Positions 1-9,232 of a stretch of 64,000 nt of DNA are shown one piece after another. The translations under genes were made by a program, and so were the position numbers. Numbering within the stretch: the first letter of the stretch is position 1; each line of letters opens with the position of its first letter. The DNA comes from Fidelibacterota bacterium SCGC AAA298-D23 (GTDB lineage Bacteria; Fidelibacterota; Marinisomatia; Marinisomatales; Marinisomataceae). The notes beneath the pieces were generated by a model that was given only the letters and a program-made list of their open reading frames with translations, had not been told where the DNA came from and made no database searches. The DNA lies in the NCBI GenBank assembly GCA_000402655.1, contig AQSI01000001.1, forward strand, positions 186,001 to 250,000, written 5' to 3'.

Positions 1-1056
1 GACAAAGTATATAAATTTAATCAAAACCCTTCTCATGTTTTACAACTTGAGCCAGAGTGGACAATGTCTGAACAAATATATGTAAATGGCTTTTCAACCA
101 GCCTTGAAGAAAAAATTCAGCTAAAATCATTAAAAACTGTTAGTGGTTTAGAAGATGTAGAGTTCATAAGACCAGGATATGCAATTGAATATGACTTTTT
201 TTATCCTTCTCAATTAAAGAATACCCTCGAATGCAAAGCTATATCTGGTTTATTTATGGCAGGACAAATAAATGGTACCTCTGGGTATGAAGAAGCTTCC
301 TCACAGGGCATTATAGCCGGTATAAATGCCTCTTGCTTTATTTTGGATGAAAATCCATTAATTTTAAAAAGAGACGATGCTTATATAGGGGTTTTAATTG
401 ATGATCTAATTTTGAAAGATACCAATGAGCCATACAGAATGTTTACATCGCGAGCTGAGTATAGGCTTCAACTAAGATCTTCTAATGCAGATCAAAGATT
501 GCTAAAAAAAACAAAAGAATATAATCTTCTCGACGAGAAAACCGTAGAAAAGCTGAGCGAAAAAATAGAAAAAACTACAAATCTGGTTAAATATCTTGAA
601 AACAATAACATATACCCTGAAAAAATTAATAGCAGGTTAGAAGAATTAGATGAAAAGATAATTAAGGAGCCTACACGCATGTCAAATATTCTCAAAAGGC
701 CAAAGGTTTCTATATCAGATATGAAAATAGCTAATGAAGAAAACAAAAATGTGCTCACAGACCACATGGAAGAAGAAATACTTTTTGAAGCGGAAACAAT
801 TATTAAATACAGTGGTTATATAAATAGACAAAAAGATGAAATTGATAAAATTAAAGTTTATGAAGATATGATTATTCCAGAAAAATTTGACTATAACAAC
901 ATTAAGAGCCTTTCTAACGAAAGCAGAGAGAAATTTATAAATATAAAGCCACAAACTGTTGGACAGGCACAAAGAATTAATGGGATTAGGCCATCGGATA
1001 TTTCAATTTTATTAGTATATTTAAAGCGCCCGTTTCACGTGAAACAAATAAAATGA
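1..1056 (+). CDS. mnmG: tRNA uridine-5-carboxymethylaminomethyl modification enzyme MnmG, 3' part
   Basis: Partial gene: the frame is open from the first base, so the start lies upstream of the window, and 351 residues remain. MnmG (GidA) works with MnmE to install the cmnm5 group on U34 of tRNAs, using FAD and NADH. The visible part has the family's late FAD-domain motif (SGYEEASSQGIIAGINAS, about residues 93-110), the conserved MFTSRAEYRL stretch and the helical C-terminal domain ending with GIRPSDISILLVYLKR. The extreme C-terminus, FHVKQIK, is encoded by DNA that contains a parS site. The TGA stop overlaps the ATG of the next gene (ATGA). Identification is secure from the motifs. Confidence 0.95.
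   Translation, partial: DKVYKFNQNPSHVLQLEPEWTMSEQIYVNGFSTSLEEKIQLKSLKTVSGLEDVEFIRPGYAIEYDFFYPSQLKNTLECKAISGLFMAGQINGTSGYEEASSQGIIAGINASCFILDENPLILKRDDAYIGVLIDDLILKDTNEPYRMFTSRAEYRLQLRSSNADQRLLKKTKEYNLLDEKTVEKLSEKIEKTTNLVKYLENNNIYPEKINSRLEELDEKIIKEPTRMSNILKRPKVSISDMKIANEENKNVLTDHMEEEILFEAETIIKYSGYINRQKDEIDKIKVYEDMIIPEKFDYNNIKSLSNESREKFINIKPQTVGQAQRINGIRPSDISILLVYLKRPFHVKQIK
1032..1045. promoter_or_regulatory. parS: parS centromere-like site (ParB binding), inside mnmG
   Basis: The 14-base perfect palindrome GTTTCACGTGAAAC matches the core of the widely conserved bacterial parS consensus (TGTTTCACGTGAAACA). The 3' flanking A also matches; the 5' flanking base is C instead of T. It is read through as codons for FHVKQ at the end of mnmG. 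It lies about 1.3 kb before the candidate oriC and 1.5 kb before dnaN, where origin-proximal parS sites are expected. No parA or parB is in the window, so they must lie elsewhere. ParB binding is inferred. Confidence 0.85.
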
Positions 1057-2351
1057 ATTATTTTATATATATTATTGCATTTATCTCCTTTTTAGAGGCA
1101 CAACAAGAAATCCTCCTCGATAGGGTTGCTTCTGTTGTAGAAAATAAAATTGTATTAATGAGTGATGTAGTCTTGGCTGCAAATGCTGTAGCGGCTCAAC
1201 AACAAATAAACCCAAACACAAATCCCACCGCATATAAAAAAATTTTAGAAACCTCACGAGAAAGCATGGTGGAACAATTATTAATTATTGAAATGGCAGA
1301 ACAAGACTCGGTAGAAATTTTAGATAAAGATATAGATAAGGCATTAAATCAACAGGTAGATAACATAATTGCACAGAGTGGTAGTAAGGAACTCGCTGAA
1401 GCGGCTCTTGGAAAGAAAATTTCAGATTTTAAAAGATCTTACAGGGATGATATGAGGGGAAAGCTGTTAGCAGAAAAATACACATCATCACTTACTGCTT
1501 CTATTAGTGTTTCTCGAGGGGATGTAATAGATTTTTTTAACACTTATAAAGATAGTATTCCATCATTCCCCACTCTTTATAAAACACATCATATACTCTT
1601 AGAAATAAAACCTTCAGAAGAATCAATAAAGAACTCACTCAATAAAGCAGAAGAAATAAGAAATAAGATTTTAAACCAAGAATTAAGTTTTGCAGACGCA
1701 GCAAAAACTTATTCCGCAGATCCAGGGTCTAAAAATCAAGGCGGTAATTTAGGTTATGTGCCAAGAGGAACTTTTGTACAAGAATTTGATCGTGTTGTAT
1801 TTACTGTCGAAAAAAATATTTTAACAGAACCTGTAAAAACACAGTATGGATATCATCTAATTGAAGTTTTAGAGAGGACTGGAGAAAAAGTGTTGGCTAG
1901 ACATATTTTAATAAGAACAGAAACAACAGAATCAGATAAGAAAAAAACTTATGATACTATAAATAATATAAAAAATAGTATAAAGAATTATGACGATTTT
2001 TATATAGCTGCTGCAGATTTTTCAGACGACGAAACCAGTAATACAAATGGTGGTTTTTTAGGTATGATTGATCTTGATTATTATCAGGTACCAGAACTAA
2101 AAAAAGAAATTTCAACAATAACAAAAAAAACTGTAAGCAATCCAATTGCAACTGATTTTGGATATCATTTAATATGGGTCGATGAAATCAAAGAGGGTGG
2201 ACCTCCTACTTTAGAATCTAATTGGTTAGAGCTTGAAGAAATGACCTTAAACAAGAAAAAATCTGACTGGTATCAGGCGTGGATACAAAAAATAAAATCA
2301 CAATTTTACATAAAAAGAAATCCACTGACTTATCCACAAATCTCAAGCTAA
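1053..2351 (+). CDS. SurA-like periplasmic peptidyl-prolyl cis-trans isomerase
   Basis: 432-residue secreted protein with a short hydrophobic signal (MNYFIYIIAFISFLEA, cleavage likely before QQE). A SurA-type N-terminal chaperone region (DRVASVVENKIVLMSDV) follows, then two parvulin domains, at about residues 175-270 and 275-375. Each has the family pattern of an H-x-L-hydrophobic opening, a GG-x-LG-x-(V/M) segment (GGNLGYVPRG; GGFLGMIDLD) and an FGYHLI/YGYHLIEV end. The role is presumably folding of outer-membrane proteins, alongside bamA and skp further along the window. The start overlaps the mnmG stop by four bases. Its last codons contain the first consensus DnaA box. The family is clear; strict SurA orthology is not proven. 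Confidence 0.88.
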   Translation: MNYFIYIIAFISFLEAQQEILLDRVASVVENKIVLMSDVVLAANAVAAQQQINPNTNPTAYKKILETSRESMVEQLLIIEMAEQDSVEILDKDIDKALNQQVDNIIAQSGSKELAEAALGKKISDFKRSYRDDMRGKLLAEKYTSSLTASISVSRGDVIDFFNTYKDSIPSFPTLYKTHHILLEIKPSEESIKNSLNKAEEIRNKILNQELSFADAAKTYSADPGSKNQGGNLGYVPRGTFVQEFDRVVFTVEKNILTEPVKTQYGYHLIEVLERTGEKVLARHILIRTETTESDKKKTYDTINNIKNSIKNYDDFYIAAADFSDDETSNTNGGFLGMIDLDYYQVPELKKEISTITKKTVSNPIATDFGYHLIWVDEIKEGGPPTLESNWLELEEMTLNKKKSDWYQAWIQKIKSQFYIKRNPLTYPQISS

Positions 2352-2585
2352 TTAATATTGTTTTACAATATTAACTTCTCCACATATACTCAACAGGTTA
2401 TCAACGAATATTTAAAGTATAATATTAACTCATTTCTCCTCTGAAAAATGGTGAATTAATAGCTTTTTCCACAAACTCACATATATAATAATATTACTTA
2501 TTTTTATATATAAATATTCTATAAATATATATACCAATTTAATCTTGTACTCAAAGCATTATTATTATAATATTGAAGGTTAATT
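2326..2585. other. Candidate chromosomal replication origin (oriC)
   Basis: A region between the SurA-like gene and dnaN. It has one perfect DnaA box (TTATCCACA, 2330-2338), two one-mismatch boxes on the same strand (TTCTCCACA 2376-2384; TTTTCCACA 2465-2473) and a weaker TTATCAACG at 2398-2406. They are followed by a tract at 2481-2533 that holds only two C and no G, a good candidate DNA-unwinding element. The neighbourhood (mnmG with parS, dnaN, gyrB, gyrA) is typical of origins. The usual adjacent dnaA is missing. Origin activity is inferred; it could instead be an AT-rich dnaN promoter region with DnaA-regulated boxes. Confidence 0.6.
2330..2338 (+). promoter_or_regulatory. Consensus DnaA box
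   Basis: TTATCCACA matches the R1-type DnaA box exactly and lies in the last codons of the upstream isomerase gene. One-mismatch copies in the same orientation occur at 2376-2384 and 2465-2473. Confidence 0.65.
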
Positions 2586-3692
2586 ATGAATATATCAACC
2601 ACAAAAAAAGAACTCCATCAAGCTTTTTCAAAACTATCAAAAACAACCCAGTTAAAATCCCAAAATCCTCTAGTTAACTATACTTATATTTCATCATCTC
2701 CTGCCGGCGTACTTCTTCATTCTACAGATCTTGAAGTTGGAGTTAAAACACATATCAATGCGTCAGTAAATTCAGATGGTGAATGTTTATTTCCTACATC
2801 TGAAATGAACGATATTATAGGTGTTTTAGACGATGGAAGGGTGGATATTGAGGTTTCAGGTCCTCATATAAATATAAAATCAGAGTCAGGGACATCATTT
2901 GATATATCAACTGTACCCTTTCAAGAGTATCCTGAGGTTCCTGAAAACAAACACGATAATTTATTTTGTATTGAAACAATCAGCTTGAAAGAAATTATAT
3001 CATCTTTGATGTATGCAATTAACAGTGAGCCTACTAAACCGGCGCTAAATGGAGCATGTTTTAATTTTTTGGAAGATTTTGTTGATTTTGTAGCAACAGA
3101 CGGTCACCGCTTAGTAAAAATTTCAAAGCAAAATACTACAAATATTAGAGGATCTTATATTATACCTAAAAAGTTTTTATCAATATTAAGTACTTTTTTA
3201 GAGGGACAGTCAGAGACAAATCTTATAATAAGCGGTAATTATATTTTTACTAATAATAATAAAGATGTTTTTTATTCAAAAATTATAGATGAAAAATATC
3301 CAAACTATAATGCAGTAATTCCTGTAGAAAACCCTTTGAGGCTTACAGCAAAAAAGACTGAGATGTTAAATAATATAAGAGCTGCATCTATTGCTACCAA
3401 TAAGAACACTAACCAGATATCATTACATTTAACTGAAGGTAAAGTATATTTTAAAAGTGTTAATCAACCTGAAAGTAAAACTGTGATTGCCCCCTTAAAA
3501 ACAGCAAAATATGCAGGAGATGAAATTTCAATTGGATTTAACGCTATTTATTTAAAAGAAGCAGTTTCTAAATATCCAAATGATGAAGTTATTTTTTCTT
3601 TTAAAGATTCTTTATCAGCAACTTTATTTTTACCTAATGTAGAAGATCAACAAACAACAATTTTGTTAATGCCAGTGAGGATAAATGAGTAA
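2586..3692 (+). CDS. dnaN: DNA polymerase III beta subunit (sliding clamp)
   Basis: 368 residues, the usual beta-clamp length. It forms the dimeric ring that tethers DNA polymerases and other replication factors. Supporting features are the N-terminal MNISTTKKELHQAFSKL helix, the FVATDGHRLVKI motif around residues 165-176 typical of domain 2, and the C-terminal tail LLMPVRINE corresponding to the MPMRL-type end of clamps. The start is preceded by a GAAGG Shine-Dalgarno-like sequence. The gene overlaps gyrB by eight bases (ATGAGTAA), so the two are probably translationally coupled. It is the first gene after the candidate origin. Confidence 0.97.
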   Translation: MNISTTKKELHQAFSKLSKTTQLKSQNPLVNYTYISSSPAGVLLHSTDLEVGVKTHINASVNSDGECLFPTSEMNDIIGVLDDGRVDIEVSGPHINIKSESGTSFDISTVPFQEYPEVPENKHDNLFCIETISLKEIISSLMYAINSEPTKPALNGACFNFLEDFVDFVATDGHRLVKISKQNTTNIRGSYIIPKKFLSILSTFLEGQSETNLIISGNYIFTNNNKDVFYSKIIDEKYPNYNAVIPVENPLRLTAKKTEMLNNIRAASIATNKNTNQISLHLTEGKVYFKSVNQPESKTVIAPLKTAKYAGDEISIGFNAIYLKEAVSKYPNDEVIFSFKDSLSATLFLPNVEDQQTTILLMPVRINE

Positions 3693-5625
3693 AAATAATT
3701 ATGGCGCAGATAAAATATCCGTTTTAAAAGGATTAGAGGCTGTAAGAAAAAGACCAGCTATGTATATTGGAGATGTTGGTAAGAGAGGATATCACCATCT
3801 AGTTAGTGAGGTTGTAGATAACAGTATCGATGAAGCTTTAGCCGGTTTTTGTACTTCCATCATTGTAACTATAAAAAATGACGGGTTTATTTCTATCGAA
3901 GACAACGGAAGAGGAATTCCAGTAGAAATTCATAAAACTGAAGGAAAGCCAGCACTAGAGGTGGTTATGACCGTGTTACATGCTGGAGGTAAGTTCGATA
4001 AAAACACCTATAAGGTTTCTGGTGGACTGCACGGTGTTGGAGTATCTGTGGTTAATGCCCTTTCAGAAAACCTGGTTGCAGAAGTCCATAGAGATGGGTT
4101 TCATTATAAACAGGAATATAAGATAGGTCAGCCTACTACTGAGGTTGAAAAAATTGGCAAAAGCGATAAAACAGGAACCATCGTTTCGTTTAAGCCGGAT
4201 GAAACAGTTTTTTCACACAAAGGTTTTGAGGAAGAGGTTATAAAAGGAAGGTTAAAAGAATTAGCTTATCTTAATAAAAACCTATCAATAAAGCTGGTTA
4301 ATGAACCAGAAGAAACAGAAACAGAATATTGTTTTCCAGGGGGATTATCAGACTTTGTTAAATATTTGGATGGTAATGAAGATTTAATTCACGATGAAGT
4401 TATTGTGGTAAGCAAGGAAGATATAGAGGTTCCTGTTGATCTAGCTTTGAGATATAGCACAAATTACAACAGTAATATTTTTTCCTTTGTAAACAATATA
4501 AACACAATTGAGGGCGGAACACACTTATCTGGTTTTAGATCAGCGCTTACTAGAGCATTAAACAGTTATGCAAATAAAAACGATTTAATAAAAACAAAAA
4601 AGAATGAAAAATTTTCGTTGTCTGGAGATGATTTTAGAGAAGGTTTAACTGTTGTTATTTCTGTTAAAGTTCAAGAACCCCAATTTGAAGGACAAACAAA
4701 GACAAAACTGGGTAACGGTGAGGTAAAGGGCTTAGTAGACAATGTTGTATATGATGGCATACAAGCCTTTTTAGAACAAAATCCAAAAGTAGGAAAAAGA
4801 ATTATTGAAAAGGCGGCAGAAGCTGCAAGAGCAAGAATAGCCGCAAAAAAAGCGAGGGAATTAGTAAGAAAAAAATCAGGACTAGGATCAACCACCCTTC
4901 CAGGAAAATTAGCAGATTGTTCAAACAAAGATCCCATGCAGTGTGAATTATTTCTCGTTGAGGGAGATTCTGCTGGAGGAACAGCTAAACAAGGAAGAGA
5001 TAGAAGAACTCAAGCCATTTTACCTTTGCGCGGAAAAGTAATTAATTCTGAAAAAGCAAGAGAGGACAAACTTCTGGCTAATAATGAAATTCAATCTATG
5101 ATAACGGCACTTGGGTGTGGTTTTGGTGAAGACGAAGATGATCCTAACAGTTTTAACCCTGAAAAATTAAGATATCATAAAATAGTAATTATGACAGACG
5201 CTGATGTGGACGGCAGCCACATAAGAACTTTATTATTAACGTTTTTTTGGAGAAAAATGAAGAGCCTTGTTCAGGGTGGTTATTTATATATGGCAATGCC
5301 ACCTCTATATAAATTAAAACAGGGTAAAAAAGAAAGATATGCATATACTGATGAAGAAAGAGATAATATTTTAAGAAGGCTAGAGTCAGAAAATAAAACA
5401 AAAATAGATATTCAAAGGTATAAAGGGTTAGGAGAGATGAACGCAGAACAGCTTTGGGAAACAACAATGAACGCAGAAACTAGAACCCTAATTCAGGTAA
5501 CAGTTGATCACATTATGGAAGAGGAAACGAACGTAAGGTTTAGAGAATTAATGGGGTCAGAAGTAGAACACAGAAGAAAGTTTATAACAGAGAGAGCAAA
5601 GTTCGCAACCAACATAGACATTTAA
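3685..5625 (+). CDS. gyrB: DNA gyrase subunit B
   Basis: 646-residue ATPase subunit of DNA gyrase, which with GyrA introduces negative supercoils. It has the GHKL ATPase domain (VVDNSIDEAL, DNGRGIPVEIH and GGLHGVGVSVVNALS within the first 130 residues), then the transducer domain. The TOPRIM domain follows, with EGDSAGG near residue 428, PLRGKVIN, and the metal-binding DADVDGSHIRTL near residue 505. It ends with the standard C-terminal QRYKGLGEMNAEQLWETTM segment. The size corresponds to the short GyrB type without the gammaproteobacterial insert. It is coupled to dnaN upstream and lies one base from gyrA. Confidence 0.97.
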   Translation: MSKNNYGADKISVLKGLEAVRKRPAMYIGDVGKRGYHHLVSEVVDNSIDEALAGFCTSIIVTIKNDGFISIEDNGRGIPVEIHKTEGKPALEVVMTVLHAGGKFDKNTYKVSGGLHGVGVSVVNALSENLVAEVHRDGFHYKQEYKIGQPTTEVEKIGKSDKTGTIVSFKPDETVFSHKGFEEEVIKGRLKELAYLNKNLSIKLVNEPEETETEYCFPGGLSDFVKYLDGNEDLIHDEVIVVSKEDIEVPVDLALRYSTNYNSNIFSFVNNINTIEGGTHLSGFRSALTRALNSYANKNDLIKTKKNEKFSLSGDDFREGLTVVISVKVQEPQFEGQTKTKLGNGEVKGLVDNVVYDGIQAFLEQNPKVGKRIIEKAAEAARARIAAKKARELVRKKSGLGSTTLPGKLADCSNKDPMQCELFLVEGDSAGGTAKQGRDRRTQAILPLRGKVINSEKAREDKLLANNEIQSMITALGCGFGEDEDDPNSFNPEKLRYHKIVIMTDADVDGSHIRTLLLTFFWRKMKSLVQGGYLYMAMPPLYKLKQGKKERYAYTDEERDNILRRLESENKTKIDIQRYKGLGEMNAEQLWETTMNAETRTLIQVTVDHIMEEETNVRFRELMGSEVEHRRKFITERAKFATNIDI

Positions 5626-5626
5626 A

Positions 5627-8101
5627 ATGGATTTAGGTAGAGATAATATATTAGATAAGCAGTTAGTAAAAGAGCTTGAAGAAAGCTATTTAAACTATTC
5701 AATGTCTGTCATTATGTCGAGAGCGCTTCCCGACGCAAGAGACGGATTAAAACCAGTACATAGAAGAATTTTATTTAGTATGAGTGAAATGTCTGCTATG
5801 TGGAATAGGCCTTATAAAAAATCTGCTAGGGTAGTAGGAGAGGTTTTAGGTAAATACCACCCCCACGGAGACAGTTCTATATATGACGCTCTTGTAAGGA
5901 TGGCACAAGAGTTTTCTATGAGGCACGAACTAGTACAAGGCCAAGGAAACTTTGGGTCTGTTGATGGTGACAGAGCGGCCGCAATGAGATACACAGAGTC
6001 AAGAATGTCTAGAATTGGGAGTGAGTTATTAAGGGATATTGAAAAAGAAACAATACCTTGGACAACAAATTTTGACGAAACCTTAAAAGAACCAGCCGTC
6101 TTACCGGCTGTTTATCCAAATCTTTTAGTGAACGGATCAGAAGGTATAGCCGTTGGTATGGCAACAAAAATTCCACCCCACAACCTCTCCGAGCTGGTTG
6201 ATGGACTTGTTGAACTAATGGATAATCCCGAATGTGAATCAAAGGATTTAATGAAACACATTAAAGGGCCAGACTTTCCAACCGCAGGGAAAGCGCTAGG
6301 AATTAAAGGAATTCAAGACGCATATGAAACCGGAAGAGGAAAGGTTATTATGCAAGGAAGAGCCCACGTTGAACCCTCAAACAGGGGGAGAGACTCTTTA
6401 ATTATAACAGAGCTTCCGTATCAGGTTAATAAGGCAAACTTGATAGAAAAAATCGCTGAGCTAGCAAGAGATAAGAAAATAGAGGGTATTGCAGAACTAA
6501 GAGACGAGTCTGACAAAGACGGAATGAGAGTGGTGGTCGAAACCAAAAGAGATGCAGTGCCAGAAGTGGTATTAAATCAACTTTACAAACAAACCCAACT
6601 TCAGGATACTTTTGGGATAATTTTACTTGCCTTGGTTGACGGAACACCGAAAGTAATGTCTTTGAAAGAGCTTTTAGAGGTGTTTATATCTTTTAGGTTG
6701 GATGTTGTAGTAAAAAGAACAGAGTTTGATCTAAAAAAAGCAGAAGCTAGAGCACACATTTTAGAGGGTCTTAAAATAGCCTTAAAAAATATTGATAAGG
6801 TTGTTGAAACAATTAAAAAAAGCAAAGATCCTATTACAGCAAGACAGTCTTTAATGGAGGGTTTTGGATTATCAGAAATACAATCACAAGCTATCTTAGA
6901 CATGAGACTACAGCGACTAACAGGGCTTGAAACAGATAAAATTATTAGTGAATACAAAGACATAATACAACACATTGCCGAGCTCAAAGGCATTTTAGAG
7001 AGCGAATCAAAAAGAATGTCGATTATAAAAGAAGAGCTTTTAGAAATTAAAGAAAAATACGGAGAAGAAAGACGCACAGAAATTATAGAAGATTTTACCA
7101 GCCTAAGCATTGAGGATATGATAGCTGAAGAAGAAATGGTGCTAACTATTACACACAATGGCTATATAAAAAGAACAAGCTTGAGCACCTATAGAAGTCA
7201 AAGAAGGGGTGGAAGGGGTGTCCAAGGGGCTTCTTCAAGAGAAGAAGATTTTGTGGAACACCTATTTGTAGCCAACACACATAGTTATATTTTGTTTTTT
7301 ACAGATAAAGGAAAATGTTATTGGGTTAAGGTTTATGATATTCCAGAGGGCGGTAGAGCTGCCAAAGGTAGAGCAATTGTTAACCTTATTGGCTGTGAGC
7401 CCGATGAAAAGGTTAGTGCATTTATAAGCGTCAAAGAATTTAATGAAGACCACTATGTTGTGATGGCAACCGAAAAAGGAATGGTTAAAAAAACAAAGCT
7501 TTCTGCATATTCAAACCCAAGAAAAAAAGGTATTTATGCTGTCGAAATTAGAGATGGAGACAAACTAATTGAAGCTAGGGTTTCAACGGGAGATAACGAC
7601 ATTCTACTCGGAACAAGAAACGGAAAATCGATTAGATTTTCAGAAGAACAAATAAGGGCAAGCGGAAGAAAAACAATGGGAGTTAAGGGTATAACGCTCA
7701 GCTCAGAAGATGACAGGCTTGTTGGAATGCTTTTAATCAAAAGAGAGGGCACCGTCCTTGTTGCAACCGAAAAGGGTTTTGGAAAGAGAACTGAAATTTC
7801 ACAATATCGCGCTCAAAAGAGGGGTGGTAAAGGGGTTTTAACCATGAAAACAACCGACAAAGTTGGAAAAATGGTTACCATAAAAGAGGTTGTAGACAAA
7901 GACGATCTAATGATTATTACAAACCAAGGTGTTTTAATTAGGCTTCCAGTTGCTCAAATAAGATCAATAGGAAGAGCAACACAGGGGGTTAAACTAATTA
8001 AACTTGGTGAAGGAACGCTTGTTTCATCAATTACCAGAATTATGTCTGAGGAAGAAGAAGATGAAAACAATAACACAGAATCTACAGAAACTAAAGAGTA
8101 G
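5627..8101 (+). CDS. gyrA: DNA gyrase subunit A
   Basis: 824-residue breakage-reunion subunit of gyrase. The catalytic tyrosine is Tyr122 in AAMRYTE, the same number as in E. coli. The YHPHGDSSIYDALVRMAQ region, where quinolone resistance maps, is present. The GyrA box, QRRGGRG at residues 525-531, identifies gyrase rather than topoisomerase IV and begins the beta-pinwheel DNA-wrapping domain, which also has a QKRGGKG repeat. The tail is acidic (EEEEDENNNTESTETKE). The last 41 bases overlap the probable start of the next gene in another frame. It continues the dnaN-gyrB operon. Confidence 0.97.
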   Translation: MDLGRDNILDKQLVKELEESYLNYSMSVIMSRALPDARDGLKPVHRRILFSMSEMSAMWNRPYKKSARVVGEVLGKYHPHGDSSIYDALVRMAQEFSMRHELVQGQGNFGSVDGDRAAAMRYTESRMSRIGSELLRDIEKETIPWTTNFDETLKEPAVLPAVYPNLLVNGSEGIAVGMATKIPPHNLSELVDGLVELMDNPECESKDLMKHIKGPDFPTAGKALGIKGIQDAYETGRGKVIMQGRAHVEPSNRGRDSLIITELPYQVNKANLIEKIAELARDKKIEGIAELRDESDKDGMRVVVETKRDAVPEVVLNQLYKQTQLQDTFGIILLALVDGTPKVMSLKELLEVFISFRLDVVVKRTEFDLKKAEARAHILEGLKIALKNIDKVVETIKKSKDPITARQSLMEGFGLSEIQSQAILDMRLQRLTGLETDKIISEYKDIIQHIAELKGILESESKRMSIIKEELLEIKEKYGEERRTEIIEDFTSLSIEDMIAEEEMVLTITHNGYIKRTSLSTYRSQRRGGRGVQGASSREEDFVEHLFVANTHSYILFFTDKGKCYWVKVYDIPEGGRAAKGRAIVNLIGCEPDEKVSAFISVKEFNEDHYVVMATEKGMVKKTKLSAYSNPRKKGIYAVEIRDGDKLIEARVSTGDNDILLGTRNGKSIRFSEEQIRASGRKTMGVKGITLSSEDDRLVGMLLIKREGTVLVATEKGFGKRTEISQYRAQKRGGKGVLTMKTTDKVGKMVTIKEVVDKDDLMIITNQGVLIRLPVAQIRSIGRATQGVKLIKLGEGTLVSSITRIMSEEEEDENNNTESTETKE

Positions 8102-8723
8102 TTTAGAAAATAAACCACAAATCAATATAGTTGTTGTAACTAAAACCAGATCACCAGAAGAAATCCAAGAAGCTATAGCCGCAGGAGCAACATCAATCGG
8201 CGAAAACAGGGTTCAAGAAGCGGAACAAAAGTTTTCTAAAATACCAAACATAGAAAAAATAGAAAAAAGATTAATTGGAAGATTACAATCAAACAAGGCA
8301 AAAAAGGCTGTAAAGATTTTTGACACAATAGATTCTGTAGACTCACTAAAACTATCTCAAAAGATATCAAAGGCTGCAGAAGACCTAGGAAAAACACAAA
8401 GGGTTTTGTTGCAAATTAATAGTAGTGGAGAAAACACAAAGGCGGGGTTTAGTTTTAATAGCAAAAAAGAGATTTTAGAATGTATTAATATGTCGGGAAT
8501 AAAGGTTGAAGGTTTAATGACAATGGGTCCGAACACACAAGAGGTTGACCTAATAGCCAAGTCTTTTCAAAAAACAAAAAAACTTTTCGATGAGCTTAAT
8601 GAGTTGGAGAACGTAAAAATGAAAACACTCTCAATGGGAATGAGCGGAGATTATCTAATAGCAGTTCGTGAAGGGTCAACATCAATAAGGGTTGGAACAG
8701 CAATTTTTGGACCACGCGCCTAG
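8061..8723 (+). CDS. YggS/PROSC-family pyridoxal phosphate homeostasis protein
   Basis: Chosen start 8061 gives 220 residues beginning MKTITQNLQKLKSSL. A longer in-frame start at 8004 would add 19 residues unlike the family, embedded further in gyrA. The family is a monomeric alanine-racemase-like TIM barrel that binds PLP and maintains vitamin B6 and amino-acid homeostasis. Motifs seen: VVVTKTRSPEEIQEAIAAG with the PLP lysine in the VVxK strand, GENRVQEAEQKF, RLIGRLQSNKAKKAV, GLMTMGP, and the C-terminal LSMGMSGDYLIAVREGSTSIR with RVGTAIFG. It overlaps gyrA by 41 bases and a GAAGAAG purine run serves as ribosome binding site. Confidence 0.9.
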   Translation: MKTITQNLQKLKSSLENKPQINIVVVTKTRSPEEIQEAIAAGATSIGENRVQEAEQKFSKIPNIEKIEKRLIGRLQSNKAKKAVKIFDTIDSVDSLKLSQKISKAAEDLGKTQRVLLQINSSGENTKAGFSFNSKKEILECINMSGIKVEGLMTMGPNTQEVDLIAKSFQKTKKLFDELNELENVKMKTLSMGMSGDYLIAVREGSTSIRVGTAIFGPRA

Positions 8724-9211
8724 TGTTAGATTTAAAAAACTGGTTTAGTCCAAAACACTACAAAAGGCTGTGGAATGTAGGACCTCCAGGCTTAATTGCC
8801 TCGCTTTTATTAATTTATTTAACACTTCAGTATGAAGCAGCGTTTAGTATCAAAAAATATGAAACGGGACATATGTGGGTCGATGTTTTGTTTTTTTTAA
8901 TTTTTTTAGAAATGCTTTTTATTTTATTTTGGACCTTATTTAGTTTGCCGCCCAAAAACAGAGGAAGAAAATTATCTACAAGCGGGATATACTCCTTTAT
9001 TCGTCACCCTATATACACAGTTGTTATTTTTCACATAAACATACTCACATCTTTGTTGGTGGGTTCATATTTATTGCTCTTTTTGGTGCCGATACAGTAC
9101 CTGTTGTGGTCAAAAATGGTTGTCAAAGAAGAAGAATACCTTATTGGCATATTTGGGCAAGAATATATAGATTACATGTCCAACGTTTCCCGGTTTATTC
9201 CATGGAAATAG
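8723..9211 (+). CDS. Isoprenylcysteine carboxyl methyltransferase/phospholipid methyltransferase-like membrane protein
   Basis: 162-residue integral membrane protein with about four hydrophobic segments. The conserved GIYSFIRHPIYT stretch (about residues 92-103) and the C-terminal EEEYLIGIFGQEYIDYMSNVSRFIP are diagnostic of the ICMT/PEMT-like membrane methyltransferase fold, where they form the SAM-binding pocket. Substrate is unknown; bacterial members may act on lipids or small molecules. It starts with GTG, which overlaps the TAG stop of the preceding gene by one base (TAGTG), so it is probably cotranslated with the YggS-like gene. Confidence 0.78.
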   Translation: MLDLKNWFSPKHYKRLWNVGPPGLIASLLLIYLTLQYEAAFSIKKYETGHMWVDVLFFLIFLEMLFILFWTLFSLPPKNRGRKLSTSGIYSFIRHPIYTVVIFHINILTSLLVGSYLLLFLVPIQYLLWSKMVVKEEEYLIGIFGQEYIDYMSNVSRFIPWK

Positions 9212-9232
9212 TTAAACCTTAAAGGAGAAAAA

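Noticed and set aside
2352..2585. A small gene in the gap before dnaN
   Set aside because: All frames are interrupted by many stops in this extremely AT-rich stretch; the origin-like elements explain it better.
6601..7158. A 185-codon open frame on the minus strand opposite gyrA
   Set aside because: It lies entirely antisense to a conserved gyrA region, its product is low-complexity rich in Ser and Leu, and there is no ribosome binding site.
8004..8060. Upstream extension of the YggS-like gene
   Set aside because: The extra 19 residues do not resemble the family and lie within gyrA; the ATG at 8061 has a purine-rich ribosome binding site.
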